Assembly (NCBI GenBank): GCA_003117195.1
Contig: BDSI01000039.1
Span: 502,001-566,000 of the forward strand
Source of the DNA: Eudorina sp. 2006-703-Eu-15
Lineage: Eukaryota; Chlorophyta; Chlorophyceae; Chlamydomonadales; Volvocaceae
Length of the DNA stretch: 64,000 nucleotides
Direction: 5' to 3'
Of this stretch, positions 56,901 through 64,000 are shown in pieces. Positions within the stretch are counted from its first letter, which is position 1; each line of letters begins with the position of its first letter. Both the position numbers and the translations under genes were made by a program. Below the pieces are notes generated by a model. It saw only the letters and a program-made list of their open reading frames with translations. It made no database searches and had not been told where the DNA came from.

Positions 56901-59900
56901 CACGAGTAAAACCGGGGTGTGTGTGGTGTTGCGGCACAGTGTGGGCTATCAACGAAGAGCAAGCCCGCCGCCTCGTCTGGCGTGTCGCAATGTTGTGTCG
57001 AGGGGTATTGGAAATTGGTAGACAGGGGTGATTGCGAGGGGTGATTGCGAGGGGTGGTTGCGAGGGGTGGTTGCGAGGGGTGGTTGCGAAGTACCGGACA
57101 GGAGCGCGTGGGTCGGGGAACCCACACGACCCGCGGGTCGGGGAACCCACACGACCCGCGGCCACGCCTCTCGCGACGCCGCGATCAGCTCAATTCGCGC
57201 GGGGCGCGCGGGAATGCGCTCTCCGTCCTGCCCCCATGTCCAGCCAGTCGCGGCGGCTGAGCGCTGGTCGCCCGCCCCTCGAGTGCATCCCCTTTCCCAA
57301 AGCTTCCGCGGCCCTGCTGGATCCCGCCAGCTGGCTGGTAAACTCAGCCAACCGCGGCGACTCCATCCACCCGTCCCACGGTGTTTCCCCCACCCAGTCA
57401 GTGAAACCGTGTCCTGTCCGTGACACCGTGAAACCCCGGAACCGTGAACGACCCGGCCCGCCGCGTCCGGACCCACCCGCCGGCCCGCTGTGTCGGCCGT
57501 GAACCAGCTGCGTGTACCCGCGGGTGGGCGACAGGGGGCTGTCCTCCGAGCTGTCCACCAGGGGGCGGCACTGGCTCGCAGCGCACTGGCTCTCCAGAGA
57601 CCGGGAGGCTGCGGCAGCGGCGGCGGCGGCGGGAAAGGGGGAAGGAGCGGAAGATGCGGCGGCAGCGGCGGCAAGCAAAGCGTTGTGGGTTACAGCGGTG
57701 CGGCACACTTAAAGAATGGTACTCCGTGCATCAACTGCGGGGGAGGAGGGCGCCCGAGCGCTTCCACGTCCGCAAGGCTCGGGACGGCCGTGCTAGGGAC
57801 GGCCGTGCTAGGGACCCCCCGATACAGCGGTAGCACGGCGCCGGGGGGTGCCACAGGGCATCCCCCCGCCACGCATATGCCGCCGGCTTCCCCCAACCTG
57901 CCGTTCCGCCGCCCCGCAGGGCGGCTGCGTTCCAAGGGCGGATGGGTCGGGCGCGGACTGCGGAGCCCAGGTGGCTGCGCCCGCAGCGGCAGCGGCCTCA
58001 CCTCCCCAGTGGTGCTTGAGCGGCTGCAGCGCCGCCGTGTGGCCGTGCGGGCCCCCGCCAGAGCCCCGCTCCATCAGCCCCTCGGGGGGCCCGTGGGCGT
58101 GCGCCGCGGAGGTCCCTTCCCGACACGGCGAGCCGGACCGCTCTCCGGGGACGGGCCGAGCCGGGTGGCCCCAGCCGTGGGCACCCAGCGACGCCCCCGC
58201 GCCCGGGGCGGCCGAGGTGATGGGCGCAGCGCCCGGCAGCGCCTCATGGTGGGCGAACCTGCGAGATGGGTGACCGACGGCACGGGTTTGCATCCAGAGC
58301 CAGAGGTCGAGGGCCAGGACTGGGATGATATGCCGGGGAGGCTTCCTCACGTACGGTTGTGAGGGCGGATGCAGCCGCCCCGGTAGGAGCCTCGGGCCAA
58401 CAACAGCTCGTTCACGCATCTGATCGCAACAGAACACGCGCTGCAGCCCCACCCCACCCTACCGTCTTCACATCGCTGGAGATCCTGGTACAGTCCATTC
58501 TTCCCCGGACCTTTACACTGGCAGCAGCGCAGTGTAAACATGCCAACCAATGTCCTATAACCCGCCCTACCCCACCCCACCCCTCAAGGTGATCAGCCCC
58601 TGCTGGCCACAACCCTCCCTGTTGCCCACCCAGCCCGCCCCTCCAACGACAAGACCCCCCTCCAGTCGCCCCCGTCTCGCTCCCTCCCTGCGGCCCCCGC
58701 CTCCACCCAGCCCGCGAGCCGCGACCCCTGCGCTGCCGGGCCACGAGGCTCGTCCCGTCCCCCCCTCTCCCCCCCCCACATATCCCCAGAACCCCTTCAC
58801 TGTGCTCCAGAACCCCCTCACTGCGCACCTGCTGGGTGTCGGTGCAAAGGGCTGTACGCTGGCCGCCCGCTGCACCGGGCTGAGCACCCCGGGGTCGTCC
58901 TGGGGGTAGGGGTGTCCGCCCCGGGCCCCCGCGTCCAGCAGCGGCATGCCCTCCCGCCGACAGCCGGGCAGTGGGTCCGAGCCCAGCCGCCCCACCTGCT
59001 CCAGGCTGGGCGCGGGCCGCCCGCCCAGCAGCGGCCCGTCCGCAGTGGCGGCGCCTCGCTGCCGCGGCCGTGCAGGCGTGGACGCCTCCATCCAGCTCCG
59101 CCCCGGACCACCCGCGCCCCCACCTCCTCCTCCTGCTCCTCCTCCTCCGCCGCCGCCGAACGCAGCATCCGACAGCCGCATGTCGGTGTGATTGTCCCCC
59201 GCCGGCAGCTCCACCACGTGCTCCACCAGCCCCTCCGCATTGATGCCCGGCAGCGCAGGGTTGGCCAGCCGCGCGGCCACCTGCGACCGCAGCGCCTCCG
59301 GCAGCGCCCCGCCGGCGCCTCCCTTTTGCCCCGACATCAGGGCGCCCAGCTCCCCGCTCCCCAGCCGGCTGTGCAGCACCGCCATGCCCTCCAGCGCCAC
59401 CAGTCGCACCTTCTCCATGCCGTCCGACAGGCAGCCGGACAGCACCCGGTAGGCCACCACGGGGTCGTACGACCCGGGGCCGAAGCTGAGCAGCGCCTGC
59501 AGGACCGAGGTGGCGCAAGCGGACAAAGGTGGGGTATAGGAAATTGGTAGACATTTCAAACTGCGCTGCGGAGGGAGGGGGGGCCCGCGGTGGGCGGAAT
59601 GCGTCGCATGCTCGCTGTTGGGGCGGACGACAGTCGACGGGTCTCGCACGCATGGCCTGTGAACTCCGGCGCCAGGGAGCTGTGCTGCGGTTGTCCACAG
59701 CGCCTGCATGGGACCTCGACAACCTGGCCCCCATTGCATCCGCCCGCCCATCCAACCACGGTTGGGGTCGGCGGTGAGCGGTTGGGGTCCGCACAGCCGT
59801 AAGGCGTGTCGACGCCGGCCCCGCACACCGACCCTCCCACACATCGCCGCCGGCCGGGTGTCTTGTGGGCAGGCGGGCACCCGGCACCCCGGCTGCCACC

Positions 59901-61263
59901 CGCATTCAGCTCCCTGGAATTACCCCACCGGCCCGCACCCTCCAGGCTGTTGTCCCTTCGGACTTTCCGCGATCGGTCGTCCCTCTCAACCCATGCGCCA
60001 CCGATGGCGCCGCACCCCTATCCCGCCTCGTCCTGGCCGCTGCACTCCACCAGCTGCCCGGGGCACACTGCCGGGGCCCGGGGCACAGGCCCTCGCCCCC
60101 TCACCATGATGGTGGTGTTGAGGACCTCCTCCCGCACGTGCCAGTTGCCGTGCGACGTGCCCGCCGCTGCCAGGCCCAGCACCGAGCCCGCCGAGCACGC
60201 CGTCATCAGCCGCCGCGCCAGCTTCATGGCCGCGTTGCGCACCATGATCTTGCCGTCCGCGTACTTCTCAAACAGCGCCGTCACCACTGACCTGCGTGCA
60301 CCACATCACATCACATCACATCCCAACGCGCCGGATATCGGAAGTCAGGGCTGCATATTATTGAGGTTTATTGAGCACGTAACCTGCGAGTCAGGGTGAC
60401 GCCGACGACAGGGCGGCCAGACGGACGCTGGCGGTGGCGGTGGCGTGGCGTGCCGCATGAGATGCGCGACGGCTTCGGAAAGAGAGCCGAACCCTAGCAA
60501 CAACCCTACGCATGCCATGCGGTGGGCAGACAGGTCACGTGGCATCGCGTGCGCGCCATGTTGACGTGCGAGTGCCGGTGAACGCGTTCCATTCCATTTT
60601 GCCCTGGTGGCTGCCGAGGGTGGCGCGCTGTGGGTGGCGGGAGAGGGCGGGGGATGCGACTACCGGGTGGGGGATCCTGATTGGCCGCTGTGACGCGCCA
60701 CCCGCAGGGGTGCGACCAGGCCCACTCCTAGGACCAGAGCGGGTGCCGAGAAACCCCAGCGCTGAGCCCGCGCGCGTGCGAGAACCCCGGTGTGCAACCC
60801 AGTTCTGCAACCGACGCGGTGCCATACCTGAGGTAGGGCCCAAGCTCACTGCCCACTTTCGTCGCCAAGTCCCCAAGGATGGACATTGCTGATATCGCAA
60901 TCTTGAAGTTTGGGTCAGCGATGAGCCCCACCAGGAAACCGACGAAGTCGCCCAGCGAGGGCACCAGTCTAGCGGGGCTAGATACGCCATTTAGACACTT
61001 GTGGAGCACGTCAATGGCCGTTGCCCGTGACTGCAGCATGGCATATTTCCAATTTTTTTATTTGCAGCCGTTGTTAATTGGGCTTCTTTGCCATGGGACC
61101 CCGTCTCACCCAGGCCGCGCCCTACACCCAACAATGTCAGCGTAGTCTTCTAATAAACGTAATCTCGTACCTTCCAATTCCCAATATCTTGCAGGTCAGC
61201 AACGACGTGCGCAGGCACGAAGCCGAAGGCCTGAAGAAGCACGATGTGGCGGCAGCTCAACAT
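50992..61263 (-). CDS. TOGARAM1: Multi-TOG-domain protein, TOGARAM/crescerin-like
   Basis: Exons 5' to 3': 61171-61263, 60828-61030, 60105-60291, 58829-59496, 58002-58258, 57477-57608, 56413-56649, 56011-56105, 55064-55472, 54348-54573, 53588-53801, 50992-52782; exactly 4512 nt (1503 aa). TOG-type HEAT arrays: an N-terminal one at about residues 10-250 (NWKSRATAIDVLHKCLNG, KYADGKIMVRNAAMKLARRL); a long Gly/Pro/Gln linker; a third-TOG-like array at about 838-1072 (LDWQGQYEALMDARRLVRHH, DRELDEIIPVLIKKAGEVSN); and a C-terminal one at about 1240-1455 (DFRERMEALRSVEGVAAAL). This order, and the match to TOGARAM TOG3, argue for crescerin over CLASP. Crescerins act on tubulin inside cilia and shape axoneme length. 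A basic helix KAEMLARLKNRQIEKRAAT lies in the linker. An acceptor-like cttcttcag inside exon 1 leaves open an additional 5' exon. Confidence 0.9.
53838..53937. repeat. AGGT/AGGC tetranucleotide tract in a TOGARAM intron
   Basis: Alternating aggc, aggt and gggt units over about 100 bp, next to the acceptor of exon 53588-53801. Confidence 0.9.
55508..55606. repeat. 24-bp minisatellite in a TOGARAM intron
   Basis: Four copies of gggggttgcagtcaagcagg plus tggc, with two single-base variants. The motif contains CTGCA and ttgcag. Repeated acceptor-like sites could invite variable splicing on the plus strand only. Confidence 0.85.
57020..57165. repeat. 13-bp and 25-bp tandem repeats in a TOGARAM intron
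   Basis: Six copies of a 13-bp unit (gcgaggggtggtt) at about 57028-57095, then two copies of a 25-bp unit with ggtcggggaacccacacgac at 57113-57161. Confidence 0.85.
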
Positions 61264-61657
61264 CCAAAAAAAGACTCGCTTGAGATTACAACGTTCCAAC
61301 CTCCATCATTGCAACATTCTCCGGGGCGGACGCACCTCTGGCACTCCGCTTGTCATGGGCCTGCAGCCTCTACACTTTCTTCATTTTGTCGTTGGCTATC
61401 GATCGTGGGAGGAATGCGAGCAACCATTAATAGAATGTTGGACATGCTAAGTGTGTATTAGTGGTGGGACTCGTTACGCATTTCTATCCAATTAGGTTGG
61501 GATTCAATGACAGGCATTTTTTATGTCTTGCTTTCACATAATGCATACAAGTAACACCCTTGGGGTCGGGCGCAGGTCTTGCAAAATTCGGGTCAAGTTC
61601 GTACGGGTTAGAAACTTGTTTAGAGGAGTGACTTGTTTTCCTGGTATCAAATTACAA
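61264..61657. promoter_or_regulatory. 394-bp divergent promoter region, TOGARAM/EGF gene
   Basis: Separates the two start codons of oppositely oriented genes and is AT-rich compared with its flanks. No motif can be named with confidence. Both promoters and 5' UTRs probably share this interval. Confidence 0.5.
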
Positions 61658-64000
61658 ATGTCCCTCTACAATTCGTATTCCACTCTTCTCACGGTCTTAT
61701 TGTTCCACGTCGTCGTTAGCGTCCAGCCCGCGGAGGTAGTGCTCAAAACCGCAGCAAATGGTGTTCCCTTCAACTCGTTTCGGGTGAATATCAGTTGGTG
61801 GCGATGATCTGGCTCAGGTCCTTGTCTTGCGACGCTGTATAAACCAACGCCCGTTGGTTGCTCGCGCTCATCCGTCAGGAAGTCAATAAGACGTGCGAAG
61901 ACGGCTGCTTGGAGCTGGGTAACTGTAATCATGAGCTGGGAGAGTGCGAATGCCCCTTCGGACTGACGGGTAAGAGCAAGTTGTCACAAAGCGCGGGACG
62001 ACCCCCGGCCTTCCCGATCCGGGCACTCCTCCGCACAGCGGAGGTTGCACAACCTGATCCAGCCGCGCCGCTGCTGAGGCGACCCTTCCATACACTACAC
62101 CCGACCCCATCCCATCCCTTTTCTCGCTTCACCTCCACCCCTCTTCCCCAGGCCCCACCTGCAGGGAGCAGCTCTTCCCTGCCTGCCGCACAAACAGCGG
62201 CAATGTGCACCGCTTGTTCCTGGGGCGCACCGCGCCTCGCAACTGCCACTGCTACCTGCAGCTGCAGCGGGCGCTCTGCCTGCCGGACGACCAAACGCGG
62301 TGCGCCTTCCACACCATGCAGTTGTGGGACGCGCTCTTTTGCTTCGAGAAGGTTGGCGCTCCGGAATCTGAGCAGACGTCAGAACTGCCGGAGCATTGGG
62401 AGGACGGCGCCTTCCGCTGGGGCCGCGCGACCACGCGGCGGGAGGACAAGGACGGGGTGACGGTGGAGGTGCGGGGCATCGAGTGGCTCCCTCAGCCACC
62501 CCGGGACGACTTCATCATCGGGACGACGTCGCTGAGCAAATGCCCGGAGAGGTGAGCCAAACACAGTACGGGTAGGGCGGGCGGGGCATGCCGTGCCGCC
62601 TGAAGTAAGAGTAGAGGGGGGGGGCGTCGTTGGATGCCACGTGCCGTTGGGGCACACGGACACGGGCACGCTATGGTGGGTGATCGCAAGCGCACCACAG
62701 CACCGCGCCGGTTGGCGGCGGGACGGCGCCCGTCCCGGCCAGAATCGGGGGCGGGGGGGGGAGAGCCGGATGAGCTCTCGCAGCACCGGGCGCAGTGCTA
62801 ATGCTGCCGCCACCGCGGCTGCAGCGGTGTGGCGCCCCTGTGCCACGTGTGCGCGTAGGGGGAGGGGGGGAGGGGAGCCAGCAGCGGCCAGGCGCCAGTC
62901 CACTGCTTGGGGGTCGGGCTGCGGTCTCCTCGGTGCTGCTGAGGGCGGGACGACGGTGTGCCCGGGGGTTTGGACGGCTGCGGCTCCCCGGGGGTTTGGA
63001 CGGCTGCGGCTCCCCGGGGGTTTGGACGGCTGCGGCAGCGGTGTGGAGACCGAGGTCGCGGCCGCAGCCCCCCCTCGCTGTTCCGCGCAGCGGACCGTAT
63101 GAATGGGGCCGGGCAGCAGCGGCTTCCGCCCTCTGGCCGCTGCATGACCGCGGGCAGGCAGGCAGGCAGGCAGAGCTCCCGCACCCGACGGGTATCACCC
63201 TGCCGGGATGCCGCTGTGGCCCCCGGGTGCTGTGTCCCCGGGACACCCACCGGCTCCCCGAGGCCGGTTGGCGCCCTGGAGCGACGCCCAAGAGCAAGGC
63301 CAGCTGGGATATGAGCCCTTCCGCGCACTCGCCTGATACCCACATTATATCACTTTGTCCCCATTATCATCATTATTTTAATTTAATGGTGTACAGTGGA
63401 CCCCGCGGGTCAGAGGGGTGACAGCCCGCCCTGGTCGTCTAGGTCGCCCCGCAACCGCCGCCCCGCGCGCCGCGCCCTCGCCTTTCCCCTGTGGACGGCC
63501 CAGGTGCCACGAGCAGGGCATCTGCCGGGACTTCACCGCGGACAGGCCCCGGTGCATCTGCTTCCCGGGCTTCGGGGGCGAGGCGTGCGCGGACATCGTG
63601 GAGGACGGCGAGCGGGACTCGCTGTGCCCGGCCAAGTGCGGGGACAGGGGCCGGTGCATTGGGGGCTTCTGCAAGTGCGAGCCGGGCTACTGGGGCGTCG
63701 CATGTTCGCGCAGCAAGGCGTATGAGCCGGAACCGGGTGAGGGGACGCGCGATGGGGGAGGGGGCCCCACCCGGGGGCGGCAGCCGGGGGCGGAATCCAT
63801 CGTCGGCGGTCGGTGGCCACCTGGAGGGTGGCAAAAGGCAAAACGAGAGTGCGGTACCTTGATTGGGGCCTTGAGTGGCGGACTTCGGGGAACCTCCAGC
63901 TCGTGTGTTGATTTTGTTCCGTCTCTGGGCACGTGTCTCTTCATTTGCAGCAGCGCCGCGGCGCGCCACGACCGGCGCCATCGACAGGTTGAGTGGGGTG
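61658..64000 (+). CDS. Secretory EGF-repeat protein, exostosin-like N-terminal part (truncated at window end)
   Basis: Exons 61658-61783, 61879-61969, 62152-62551, 63504-63736 and 63951 onward; phases match. The first exon encodes a hydrophobic signal peptide or anchor, STLLTVLLFHVVVSVQ. Cysteine-rich EGF-like units follow: TCEDGCLELGNCNHELGECE, then CPERCHEQGICRDFT..CICFPGFGGEAC and CPAKCGDRGRCIGGFCKCEP ending GYWGVACS. Between them is a segment with HRLFLGRTAPRNCHCYLQLQ and paired cysteines. Chlorophyte proteins with this layout often continue into a GT47 exostosin glycosyltransferase domain, which would lie beyond the window, so the enzyme assignment is inference. The site of action would be the Golgi or the cell surface. 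The exon starting at 63951 may end at a donor near 63989 (GACAG|GTTGAG). Confidence 0.78.
62962..63035. repeat. 26-bp minisatellite in an intron of the EGF gene
   Basis: Three copies of ccccgggggtttggacggct plus gcggct, in the 952-bp intron 62552-63503. Confidence 0.85.

Overview
The window is nuclear DNA from a GC-rich green alga, most likely a volvocine or Chlamydomonas-type chlorophyte. The evidence is intron-dense genes (up to 14 exons) with GT-AG boundaries and long GC-rich introns full of minisatellites. Strong third-position G/C bias leaves long shadow frames open. Candidate TGTAA poly(A) signals lie behind several genes, and the protein families are typical of ciliated algae and plants. 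There is no operon structure. I assembled exons by hand from splice signals and phase. The complete models sum to whole codons, which is an internal check.

Layout, left to right. 1-1359: minisatellite and palindromes only. 1360-3769 (+): DUF6729-like zinc-binding protein, possibly transposon-derived. 3770-6566: spacer with a 60-bp satellite. 6567-9612 (+): three-repeat Pur-alpha protein. 9613-13695: about 4 kb without a recognisable gene. 13696-22327 (-): phosphoglucomutase. 22825-23822 (+): small helical protein of mTERF-like pattern, 5' end unresolved. 23823-26424: spacer. 26425-33560 (-): class II trehalose-6-phosphate synthase/phosphatase. 34917-38937 (-): 3-hydroxyisobutyryl-CoA hydrolase-like protein ending in the peroxisomal tripeptide SRM. 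39573-46816 (+): MYND/SET (SMYD-type) protein with a very long low-complexity tail. 46817-50991: spacer. 50992-61263 (-): TOGARAM/crescerin-like multi-TOG protein, expected in cilia. 61658 to the window end (+): secreted or membrane-anchored EGF-repeat protein of the algal exostosin-like kind, truncated by the edge.

Three gene pairs are divergent and closely spaced: phosphoglucomutase with the mTERF-like gene, the hydrolase with the SET gene, and TOGARAM with the EGF gene. Phosphoglucomutase and the trehalose enzyme both handle hexose phosphates, but intervening genes and separate promoters argue against a functional cluster. The most unusual items are the large Arg/Glu/Asp/Gln repeat tail on a SMYD-type protein with a perfect 27-bp hairpin in one of its introns, two GC-AG introns, several short dispersed sequence families shared by introns of unrelated genes, and a possible intron made from a duplicated piece of exon in the DUF6729 gene.
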